Assembly: GCA_964423195.1 (NCBI GenBank)
Contig: CAYRDY010000075.1
Location: 1 to 10,128, forward strand
Source of the DNA: CAKRHR01 sp964423195
Lineage (GTDB): Bacteria > Bacillota > Clostridia > Lachnospirales > Lachnospiraceae
Reading direction: 5' to 3'
Length of the DNA: 10,128 nucleotides
Made by a program: the position numbers and the translations under genes. Below the pieces are notes generated by a model. That model was given only the letters and a program-made list of their open reading frames with translations. It was not told the origin of the DNA and did no database searches. Below, one piece after another: positions 1 through 5,930 of the stretch; position 1 is the first letter of the stretch, and the number at the start of each line of letters is the position of its first letter.

Positions 1-2
1 CC

Positions 3-602
3 GCGCAGGGCAATCAGATACTGCCGAAGGAAATCCTTGAGGCGGCCAGGGGCAAAGATGTGCTCGTGCGGATTGACATGGGCGGATATATATGGACGAT
101 CAGCGGTATGGACATTATTGCCGGCCAGCCAAGCGATATCAACATGCAGGTCATTATGGACACACAAAATATTCCGAGTCAGACAATCACTGAACTTGCG
201 GGCGATGGGATTGTGCGGCAGCTGTCGCTCGTGCACGAGGGAGATTTCGGGTTCAAGGCAACACTGACGGTCAATGTCGGGAGCGAAAATGCCGGAAAGA
301 CCGGCAGTCTGTACTACTATGACAGTGATGGCAAGTTGATCTTTATCAGTGCTGGATTGATTCAGCCGAATGGCGATATCAGCCTTGAGTTCAGCCATGC
401 ATCGGATTATGTGATCGTGATGCCGAATGAGACAGGCTCCCGCACGGAGACACAGCCATCTGAGTCGAAACCGGTCACAGCCAGTCCGGCGGACTCACCG
501 CGCACAGGCGATGAATCGCCGATTGTGCCGGCCGCGTGCCTGTTGATGTGTTCGGCGATAGTGGCGATGATGGCGCTGCTGGCAAGGAAAAAGAAATGTT
601 AG
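3..602 (+). CDS. C-terminal part of a cell-wall-anchored surface protein (5' partial)
   Basis: This reading frame is open from the left edge, so the start lies outside the window and 199 C-terminal residues are visible. The first ~140 residues form a beta-rich extracellular domain with phrases such as GGYIWTISGMDI, GDFGFKATLTVNVG and HASDYVIVM; similar C-terminal modules occur in large surface proteins of Clostridia. Next comes a Ser/Thr/Pro/Glu-rich spacer, then SPRTGD (nt 495-512), about 20 hydrophobic residues and a basic tail ARKKKC. This is the layout of a sortase sorting signal of the S-P-x-T-G type rather than classical LPxTG. The protein should be exported and covalently attached to peptidoglycan. 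Its stop codon overlaps the start of the lipoprotein gene by 7 nt, tying it to the ECF operon. Its ligand-binding part is not visible, so any role in capturing the transporter substrate is inferred from position only. Confidence 0.8.
   Translation, partial: AQGNQILPKEILEAARGKDVLVRIDMGGYIWTISGMDIIAGQPSDINMQVIMDTQNIPSQTITELAGDGIVRQLSLVHEGDFGFKATLTVNVGSENAGKTGSLYYYDSDGKLIFISAGLIQPNGDISLEFSHASDYVIVMPNETGSRTETQPSESKPVTASPADSPRTGDESPIVPAACLLMCSAIVAMMALLARKKKC
495..602 (+). other. SPRTG-type sortase sorting signal
   Basis: Residues S-P-R-T-G-D are followed by a hydrophobic segment (SPIVPAACLLMCSAIVAMMALLA) and a positively charged end (RKKKC). The order of motif, membrane span and basic tail matches cell-wall sorting signals. 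Serine replaces leucine at the first position, as in the (S/P)PxTG signals used by some clostridial sortases. No sortase gene lies in the window. Confidence 0.8.
584..588 (+). promoter_or_regulatory. Ribosome binding site for the DUF4430 lipoprotein
   Basis: AAGGA sits 7 nt before the ATG at 596, inside the last codons of the surface-protein gene. It supports this ATG over the in-frame GTG further upstream, whose extra residues would bury the lipoprotein signal peptide. Confidence 0.6.
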
Positions 603-1189
603 AGAGGACGAGAAGAGGGATGCGGTGGGGCCTTTTGACCCTGCTGCTCCTCGCAGGCCTTGTCGGATGCGGGGCTTCCCTTGGGGAGAATCAGAGCGAC
701 GCCTCGCGAGATATGGAAAGCGAAAGTCAAGAGAGCGAAAGTCAAAATAGCGGTTCCCTTCATCAGGACGGCGCAGAGAGCGATGCGCTGACCTGCACGA
801 TCTCTATCGAGTGCACGTCGATCCTGGATCACATGGACGATCTGGACCAGGCGAAGACAGCGTTTGTCCCCGCGGACGGTTGGATCCTCAAACCCACTGT
901 CGCGGTGTGTGCGGAGGGGGATACTGTCTTTGATGTGCTGAAATCCGTCTGCAGGGAGGCGGGTATCCAGATGGAATCCAGCTATACGCCGCTTTACGAC
1001 AGTTATTATGTGGAGGGCATCCATCAGCTCTATGAACTTGACTGCGGCTCAGATTCCGGCTGGACATATTGGGTAAACGGCATTTATCCAAACTATGGCT
1101 GTTCCGAGTACACCGTCAGGGACGGGGACACGATCGAGTGGAAATATACCCGCGACCTTGGGGTGGATGTGGGAGGTGAGCCGTTTTGA
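596..1189 (+). CDS. DUF4430 (transcobalamin C-terminal-like) lipoprotein
   Basis: A 197-residue exported lipoprotein. Residues 4-25 form a type II signal peptide: basic start, hydrophobic core LLTLLLLAG, lipobox LVGC with Cys25 as the lipidated residue. Residues ~26-64 are a Ser/Glu/Gln-rich tether containing ESESQ twice. From ~65 to 190 there is a DUF4430-like domain, with GDTVFDVLKSV near 108-118 and its hallmark C-terminal stretch GSDSGWTYWVNG...P.YGCSEY.V.DGDTIEWKYT. This family shares a fold with the C-terminal domain of transcobalamin and intrinsic factor and is often next to cobalamin uptake genes in Firmicutes. Six cysteines (67, 73, 105, 119, 150, 169) remain in the mature domain. 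The gene overlaps the preceding stop by 7 nt and the EcfT start by 4 nt, so it probably hands substrate to the ECF transporter on the outer face of the membrane. The family call is strong; corrinoid as ligand is inference. Confidence 0.83.
   Translation: MLERTRRGMRWGLLTLLLLAGLVGCGASLGENQSDASRDMESESQESESQNSGSLHQDGAESDALTCTISIECTSILDHMDDLDQAKTAFVPADGWILKPTVAVCAEGDTVFDVLKSVCREAGIQMESSYTPLYDSYYVEGIHQLYELDCGSDSGWTYWVNGIYPNYGCSEYTVRDGDTIEWKYTRDLGVDVGGEPF
719..745 (+). repeat. 15-nt direct repeat encoding the lipoprotein tether
   Basis: AGCGAAAGTCAA occurs at 719-730 and again at 734-745, a 15-nt period that keeps frame and encodes ESESQ twice. It lies in the flexible tether after the lipidated cysteine, where length changes should be tolerated. 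Confidence 0.8.
1172..1179 (+). promoter_or_regulatory. Strong ribosome binding site that fixes the TTG start of ecfT
   Basis: GGAGGTGA, a full match to the 16S anti-Shine-Dalgarno core, lies 6 nt before TTG at 1186. The next in-frame ATG (1222) has no comparable site and would remove the conserved N-terminal HP-containing segment. Confidence 0.75.
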
Positions 1190-2184
1190 GGCATGAGGAC
1201 GCGTTCTCTCAATGTCATCCGATGCTGAATTTTTTTTATTTTGCTGCGGTGCTCATCTTTACCATGTTCAACCAGCATCCGGTGTTTCTGGCGATTTCTT
1301 TTTTTGGGGCCGAGTCCTACGCGGTGTGGTTAAACGGCGCGAAAAAGACTCTGAAAATGAACCTTCTCTTCACGCTGCCGGGGATTCTCATCATCGCCCT
1401 TATCAACCCTGTTTTCAACCATTACGGCGTCACGCCCTTAGTTTATCTGGAGCGCAGCGGCAACGCGGTCACACTGGAGGCGCTGGTATACGGGCTGGTC
1501 TCAGGATGCGTGATGTTTACCGTGATCGAGTGGTTCTCCTGTTATCACCGTGTCATGACCAGCGACAAGTTTATTTATCTGTTTGGCAGGGTGATTCCGG
1601 CGATGTCTCTGATGCTCTCCATGGCGCTGCGGTTCGTGCCGCGCCTTGCCGCACAGCTGCGGGTCATCCGGAATGCTCAGAAATGTTCGGGCAGGGATAT
1701 CAGCAACGCGGGATTTATAAAAAAATTAAAATACGGCGCGGATATCCTCTCGATCCTTGTCACCTGGGCGCTGGAGAACGCCATTGAGACGGCGAATGCC
1801 ATGAAGAGCAGGGGTTACGGACTGCCGGGGCGAACGGCATTTTCCATCTACCGCTTGACGAAAAGGGACAGGCTCTTGGGGTTGCTTATGCTGTCTCTTT
1901 TTGTTGTTTGCACCTGCGGGTGTGCAAGGGGAGCGGCTTTTGCCAGCTATCAACCGGTGATCCTGCTGGCGGGCTTTGCGGTCGGCGCTCGGGAGGCACC
2001 GGTGGAATGCTCCCGCGCGCTTTCTGTGCTGACTTTCGCGGCATTCGCATGCTTCTGTCTCACGCCGCTCATTCTGGGAATCGCACAGGAACAGGGATTA
2101 AAGCGCAGCAGGCGGCGGGTCGGCGAGGCGCCGGAGCTGACTTATCGCAGGATATATGAGGAACTGGAGGAGGCGAGAGGGTGA
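1186..2184 (+). CDS. ecfT: ECF transporter transmembrane scaffold EcfT
   Basis: The 332-residue integral membrane subunit couples ATP hydrolysis by the EcfA halves to toppling of the S-component. The N-terminal run around HPMLNFFYF and the following FTMFNQHPV are typical of EcfT/CbiQ proteins from Clostridia. Several hydrophobic segments follow (about 34-48, 60-80, 97-117, 136-150, then 230-250, 258-268 and 280-300). The cytoplasmic coupling helices carry the two Arg-containing signatures: RNAQKCSGRD (162-171) and AMKSRGYG (205-212), which dock on the ATPases. Translation starts at TTG, overlapping the lipoprotein stop by 4 nt, behind GGAGGTGA. The stop overlaps the ecfA GTG start by 4 nt. 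The C-terminal tail is charged and slightly longer than the minimal family. A cluster of three cysteines, C-T-C-G-C (242-246), lies in a hydrophobic segment. The family call is firm. Confidence 0.92.
   Translation: MRHEDAFSQCHPMLNFFYFAAVLIFTMFNQHPVFLAISFFGAESYAVWLNGAKKTLKMNLLFTLPGILIIALINPVFNHYGVTPLVYLERSGNAVTLEALVYGLVSGCVMFTVIEWFSCYHRVMTSDKFIYLFGRVIPAMSLMLSMALRFVPRLAAQLRVIRNAQKCSGRDISNAGFIKKLKYGADILSILVTWALENAIETANAMKSRGYGLPGRTAFSIYRLTKRDRLLGLLMLSLFVVCTCGCARGAAFASYQPVILLAGFAVGAREAPVECSRALSVLTFAAFACFCLTPLILGIAQEQGLKRSRRRVGEAPELTYRRIYEELEEARG
2166..2173 (+). promoter_or_regulatory. Ribosome binding site for the GTG start of ecfA
   Basis: GGAGGAGG lies 7 nt before GTG at 2181, inside the 3' end of ecfT. 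It supports the non-ATG start and the 4-nt GTGA stop/start overlap. Confidence 0.65.
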
Positions 2185-3959
2185 ATATCTTGGAAATCCG
2201 GGACTTTTCCTTTACCTATCCTGGCGAAGACAGGCAGGCGCTGTCCCATGTAAATATGGCTGTGGCGGAGGGAACGCTGAATGTTCTCTGCGGGAAGAGC
2301 GGCTGCGGCAAGAGCACGCTGCTCACTCAGCTGAAGAGCGTGCTGGCCATCCATGGCAAAAAGAGCGGGCAGATCCTGTACAGGGGGCGACCGATCGAGG
2401 CGGTGGATCATCGCACCCAGAGCAGTGAGATCGGATTTGTGCTGCAGAGTCCGGAGAATCAGATCGTGACGGATAAGGTCTGGCATGAACTGGCTTTCGG
2501 GCTGGAAAGTCTGGGACTGAATCAAGCGGTGATTCGCCTGCGGGTGGCGGAGATGGCCAGCTATTTCGGCATCCAGGACTGGTTTGACCAAGATGTGACG
2601 GAATTGTCCGGCGGACAGAGGCAGCTCCTCAACTTGGCGGCGATCATGGCCATGCATCCGAGCCTTCTGATTCTTGATGAGCCTACGGCTCAGCTTGACC
2701 CCATTGCGGCTTCGGATTTTCTGGAGACGGTGAAGAAGATTAACCGAGATATCGGGACGACGGTGATTTTGACAGAGCATCGGCTTTCCGACATTCTCCC
2801 CGACGCGGACAGGGTCTTTGTGCTGGATGAGGGGAAAATGCTGACGGAGGGGACGCCCCGCGAGATCGGCGTATTTTTAAAGGAGCACAGGCATAGCATG
2901 TTTTTGTCCATGCCAGTGCCCATGCAGATCTACGCCGGGGTGGAGAGCGACGCGGCGTGTCCCCTGACGGTCAGTGAGGGCAGACGCTGGATCGATGCCC
3001 TGATGCATGGGAAAGAAAAGCGGCGGGAGAACAAGGAGAACAAGGAGGGAAAGGATATTTCCCAAAAAGGAAACAAGGGAAAGGATATTTCCCAAAAAGA
3101 AAACAGCAGGAAGAAATTAATGGGACATCATAACGGCGCATCCGCTGTACCACCCGCTGTACAGATGCGGGATGTCTGGTTTCGCTATGAGAAGGACAGC
3201 CCGGATGTGGTGCGTGATCTGTCACTCACGGTGGCGCAGGGGGAATTCTATGCGCTGATCGGAGGAAACGGGACGGGAAAGAGCACAACGCTATCGCTGA
3301 TCAGCCGCGTGCGATGTCCCTATCGCGGACGGATTGATCTGAACGGCAAGGATATCCGCCGCTATTCGGAAAATGAACTCTATCGGGGATATCTGGGGGT
3401 GCTTCCTCAGAATCCGCAGAGTATGTTTATCAAAAAGACGGTGAGAGAGGATCTGTACGCTGTCATTGGCGGCAGACGGGAGAAAAAATCTGAGGAATAC
3501 GGGGCTGATATGAAGAAAGCGGAGGCTATTCGGGGAATGGTGAGCCTGACAAAGCTGGAGGGACTTCTGGAGCGTCACCCCTACGATTTGTCCGGCGGGG
3601 AACAGCAGAGGCTTGCCCTGGCCAAGGTGTTGCTGTTGCGCCCAAGGCTCCTGCTGCTGGATGAGCCGACCAAGGGGATGGATGGTGAGTTCAAGCAGGC
3701 ATTCGGTTCTCTTTTGAAGAAGCTGCAGAGCCACGGACTCACGATTTTGATGGTCTCCCATGATGTGGAGTTTGTGGCCGAATACGCCGACCGGGTGGGC
3801 TTATTTTTCCAGGGGAATGTCGTCACAAGCCAGAGCGCGCGGGAAATTTTTGCGGGGAACAGTTTCTACACGACGGCGGCGAACCGTATGGCACGGAAAT
3901 ATTTTCCCGATGCGGTGACCGGAAAGGAAGTGATCGCATGTCTGCGGGCGGAGATTTAG
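2181..3959 (+). CDS. ecfA: Fused ECF transporter ATPase (EcfA-EcfA' in one chain)
   Basis: 592 residues carry two complete ABC ATPase domains that power the ECF transporter at the inner membrane face. Domain 1 (about 1-245): Walker A GKSGCGKST (38-46), Q-loop Gln89 in LQSPENQ, signature LSGGQ (142-146), Walker B LLILD with catalytic Glu167, H-loop His200. Domain 2 (about 325-590): Walker A GGNGTGKST (361-369), Q-loop Gln410, signature LSGGE (470-474), Walker B LLLLD with Glu495, His527. All key residues are present in both halves, so both sites look able to hydrolyse ATP. Many ECF systems use two separate genes; here they are joined by a Lys/Asn/Glu-rich linker (~277-315) holding a ten-residue repeat. 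GTG start, with a 4-nt overlap with ecfT and 22-nt overlap with the S-component gene. A dedicated EcfA next to its own EcfT and S-component suggests a group I-like, single-substrate module. Confidence 0.93.
   Translation: MNILEIRDFSFTYPGEDRQALSHVNMAVAEGTLNVLCGKSGCGKSTLLTQLKSVLAIHGKKSGQILYRGRPIEAVDHRTQSSEIGFVLQSPENQIVTDKVWHELAFGLESLGLNQAVIRLRVAEMASYFGIQDWFDQDVTELSGGQRQLLNLAAIMAMHPSLLILDEPTAQLDPIAASDFLETVKKINRDIGTTVILTEHRLSDILPDADRVFVLDEGKMLTEGTPREIGVFLKEHRHSMFLSMPVPMQIYAGVESDAACPLTVSEGRRWIDALMHGKEKRRENKENKEGKDISQKGNKGKDISQKENSRKKLMGHHNGASAVPPAVQMRDVWFRYEKDSPDVVRDLSLTVAQGEFYALIGGNGTGKSTTLSLISRVRCPYRGRIDLNGKDIRRYSENELYRGYLGVLPQNPQSMFIKKTVREDLYAVIGGRREKKSEEYGADMKKAEAIRGMVSLTKLEGLLERHPYDLSGGEQQRLALAKVLLLRPRLLLLDEPTKGMDGEFKQAFGSLLKKLQSHGLTILMVSHDVEFVAEYADRVGLFFQGNVVTSQSAREIFAGNSFYTTAANRMARKYFPDAVTGKEVIACLRAEI
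3027..3099 (+). repeat. Nested tandem repeats in the ecfA inter-domain linker
   Basis: Two levels of repetition are visible. GAGAACAAG is repeated in perfect tandem at 3027-3035 and 3036-3044. A 23-nt unit is repeated exactly at 3047-3069 and 3077-3099, a 30-nt (10-codon) period that encodes GKDISQK twice. Each 23-nt unit contains the inverted repeat GGGAAA-GGATA-TTTCCC (6-bp stem, 5-nt loop). The repeats stay in frame and sit in the linker between the two ATPase domains. Confidence 0.88.
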
Positions 3960-4804
3960 ACGCATTTATAGAGGCGTTCTGGGGAGAGCGGGCGCAGGAT
4001 GAGATAGCGACAGAGCCGACAGGCGCGGGAGGCAGGCAGGAAGCGCCGGGCGCCGACAGCAGCATGATCATCGCCCCGGTGTCCCGTGGCAAGGTCAGCC
4101 CGCGGACGTGGCTGGCTCTGGCGTTGATGCTTCTGACCGTACCTCTCTTGCTCTATATCCTTGTGAGATATGATCACGGGCGCAAATACCTGCTGATCAG
4201 CCTTTTGGTGGTGCTGTGCGCGATCGTTCCGTTTCTCATGGTTTTTGAGGGGCGAAAACCAAAGGCCAGGGAGATCATGGTGATCTCTGTCCTGGCGGCC
4301 ATCGGTGTTGCCGGCCGGGCGGCCTTCTATATGATCCCCCATGTGAAGCCCGTCGCGGCGATCGTGATTTTGACGGGCATTTCATTTGGCGGAGAGGCTG
4401 GATTTTTAGTTGGCTGTATGATCGTGCTGGTCTCCAATATGTTTGCCGGACAGGGACCATGGACGCCATGGCAGATGTTTTCCTACGGGATGATCGGATT
4501 TCTGGCGGGCATCCTGTTCCAGAAGGGGATTTTAAAGCCAAAACTTGCGCATCTGTGCATGTACGGCTTTTTAAGCGTCGTCTTTATCTTCGGAGGAATC
4601 ATGAATCCGGCGGGCGTTCTTATGGGATACGGTCAGATATCAAAAGAGGCCATATTCGCTGGCTACATATCCGGCCTGCCGATGGATTTGGTACAGGCGA
4701 CGGCGACCGTGGGCTTCCTGTGTCTGCTTGGCAGGCCCATACTGGAGAAACTGGATCGCGTCAAGCGAAAATACGGACTCGTCCAGGGGACGAATCCGTA
4801 TTGA
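3938..4804 (+). CDS. ECF transporter substrate-binding S-component (substrate probably a corrinoid)
   Basis: 288-residue membrane protein, the substrate-specific subunit. Residues ~112-265 form the usual six-helix S-component: REIMVISVLAAIGVAGRAAF (helix 1), VAAIVILTGISFG, EAGFLVGCMIVLVSNMF, WQMFSYGMIGFLAGILF, LCMYGFLSVVFIFGG and IFAGYISGLPMDLVQATATVG. Helix 1 has overlapping A-x-x-x-A spacings (Ala121, 125, 129), the kind of small-residue face used to dock on EcfT. The loop GQGPWTPWQM (171-180) is characteristic of an ECF_trnsprt subgroup. Before this lie a ~55-residue hydrophilic N-terminus and two extra hydrophobic segments (~57-77, 84-103), making it clearly longer than typical ~180-200-residue S-components. 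The ATG at 3938 has AAGGAAG 7 nt upstream and overlaps ecfA by 22 nt. The S-component role is firm; the substrate is inferred from the DUF4430 lipoprotein. Confidence 0.86.
   Translation: MSAGGDLDAFIEAFWGERAQDEIATEPTGAGGRQEAPGADSSMIIAPVSRGKVSPRTWLALALMLLTVPLLLYILVRYDHGRKYLLISLLVVLCAIVPFLMVFEGRKPKAREIMVISVLAAIGVAGRAAFYMIPHVKPVAAIVILTGISFGGEAGFLVGCMIVLVSNMFAGQGPWTPWQMFSYGMIGFLAGILFQKGILKPKLAHLCMYGFLSVVFIFGGIMNPAGVLMGYGQISKEAIFAGYISGLPMDLVQATATVGFLCLLGRPILEKLDRVKRKYGLVQGTNPY
4770..4802 (-). terminator. Hairpin over the 3' end of the S-component gene, likely galM terminator
   Basis: The arms 4770-4784 and 4788-4802 pair over 15 positions with one C/A mismatch (4778/4794) and a 3-nt loop. On the - strand the stem is followed by a short T-rich run (TTTTCGCTT, counting the stem end), ~49 nt past the galM stop codon, so it could end galM transcription. 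On the + strand no T-run follows. The stem lies within the final codons of the S-component gene and includes part of its stop codon. Confidence 0.5.
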
Positions 4805-4850
4805 GGTAAGTTTGGAAGAGGTACAGTACAGTTTAGATGAGTCTGAGCCG

Positions 4851-5897
4851 CTACTGAATGACAAACCGATATTCCGTCACGGTCTCGAAGGTTTCTCCGG
4901 CCCTCAGCAGTGATGAAGGGAATTCCGGGTGATTCGGTGCGTCCGGATACTGCTGGGTTTCAAAGCAGCAGCCACGGTGCTTTCCGTTCATCAGACCGTG
5001 TCTGCCCATGCCCTCAGGCAGCGCGTTGGCGGTGTATACCTGAAGGCCCGGCAGGTCGGTCCAGACCTCCAGAGCCCGGCCGCTCTTCGGCTCGGCAAAG
5101 ACAGCCGCTTTGGCAAACGCGCCCGCGGCGCTGTTTAAGCAGAAGTTGTGGTCGATGCCGCCCACGGCCTGAATGTCGGCCATGTCGCACAGGATGGTCT
5201 CGCCGATCGGCTTCGGCTCCGTAAAATCCATCGGGGTGCCGGCCACCGGCGGTAATTCTCCGGTCGGCGCGCTGATCTCGTCGATGACCATATAGCGGTC
5301 GGCATCAAGCCACAGCGTGTGATCATAGATTTTACTGCCGTCGCAGGCCAGATTGAAATAGGCGTGGTTTGTAAAATTGACATAAGTATTTTTGTCGCTG
5401 ACCGCCCTGTAGGCGATGCGGATGGTGTGATCCTCTGTCAGCGTGTAAGTCACAGTGCAGGTGAGATTGCCGGGGAATCCGTCCTGCATATCCGGGCTGA
5501 AGAAGGATAATGTCAGATGGTCGTCCGCCGCTTCCTCAACCTTCCAAGTATTGTAGGAAAAACGCCCGCCGCCGTGCAGACAGTTGGTGTTGTCATTGGC
5601 GGGCAGCCTGTATGTTGCGCCGTCCAGCTCAAAGGACGCGTTGCTGATGCGGTTGGCGAAACGCCCGACGAGCAGCCCCATAAAGCCGTTGCTCTGAATC
5701 AGATAGGGTTCCGGTGTCTCATAGCCGAGGATACAGTCGCCGAGTTTTCCGTCCCTGTCCGGCATCATGACTTCCCGGAGACCGCCGCCGAGCGTGGAGA
5801 CTGTGATGCTCGCGCCGTCGTCAGTGGTCAAGGTATATTCATCCACGCCGCGCCCGTCCGGCAGATTTGCCCAAAATTTCCTTTCGATTTTTTTCAT
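4851..5897 (-). CDS. galM: Aldose 1-epimerase (galactose mutarotase)
   Basis: 348-residue cytoplasmic enzyme that interconverts alpha and beta anomers of galactose/glucose, feeding alpha-galactose to galactokinase in the Leloir pathway. Family landmarks appear in order: GRFANRI (79-84), NDNTNCLHGG with His108, NFTNHAYFNL with His178, GGIDHNF with Asp249, and CFETQQYPDAPN with Glu313. By comparison with characterised GalM, His178 is the likely acid, Glu313 the base, and His108 and Asp249 bind sugar. Length is normal for the family. The ATG at 5897 is chosen because GGAGGT (5905-5910) sits 7 nt before it; an ATG eight codons upstream lacks such a site and would place this ribosome site inside the coding region. 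It follows the YcxB-like gene by 33 nt and is probably cotranscribed. No galK or galT is in the window. Confidence 0.95.
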   Translation of the reverse strand: MKKIERKFWANLPDGRGVDEYTLTTDDGASITVSTLGGGLREVMMPDRDGKLGDCILGYETPEPYLIQSNGFMGLLVGRFANRISNASFELDGATYRLPANDNTNCLHGGGRFSYNTWKVEEAADDHLTLSFFSPDMQDGFPGNLTCTVTYTLTEDHTIRIAYRAVSDKNTYVNFTNHAYFNLACDGSKIYDHTLWLDADRYMVIDEISAPTGELPPVAGTPMDFTEPKPIGETILCDMADIQAVGGIDHNFCLNSAAGAFAKAAVFAEPKSGRALEVWTDLPGLQVYTANALPEGMGRHGLMNGKHRGCCFETQQYPDAPNHPEFPSSLLRAGETFETVTEYRFVIQ

Positions 5898-5904
5898 GGT
5901 GTCT

Positions 5905-5910
5905 ACCTCC
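5905..5910 (-). promoter_or_regulatory. galM: Ribosome binding site deciding the galM start
   Basis: GGAGGT on the - strand lies 7 nt before the ATG at 5897, in the 33-nt gap after the YcxB-like gene. It selects the MKKIERKFW start over the earlier in-frame ATG. Confidence 0.7.
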
Positions 5911-5930
5911 GTCTTTTTCAATTGTATCTT

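Noticed and set aside
536..595. Upstream GTG extension of the DUF4430 lipoprotein
   Set aside because: It would add 20 acidic residues before the signal peptide, and the AAGGA site supports ATG at 596.
2142..2780. - strand open frame of 212 codons opposite ecfA
   Set aside because: Antisense to a full ABC ATPase domain with intact motifs; no ribosome site or family resemblance.
3027..3099. CRISPR array or mobile-element terminal repeats
   Set aside because: Only two copies of a 23-nt unit with a 7-nt spacer, in frame inside the ecfA linker; no array layout, transposase or target duplication.
4805..4850. Possible small RNA or promoter in the ECF/galM convergent gap
   Set aside because: 46 nt with only a short GTACAGTAC palindrome; no -10/-35 pair and no stable stem confined to it.
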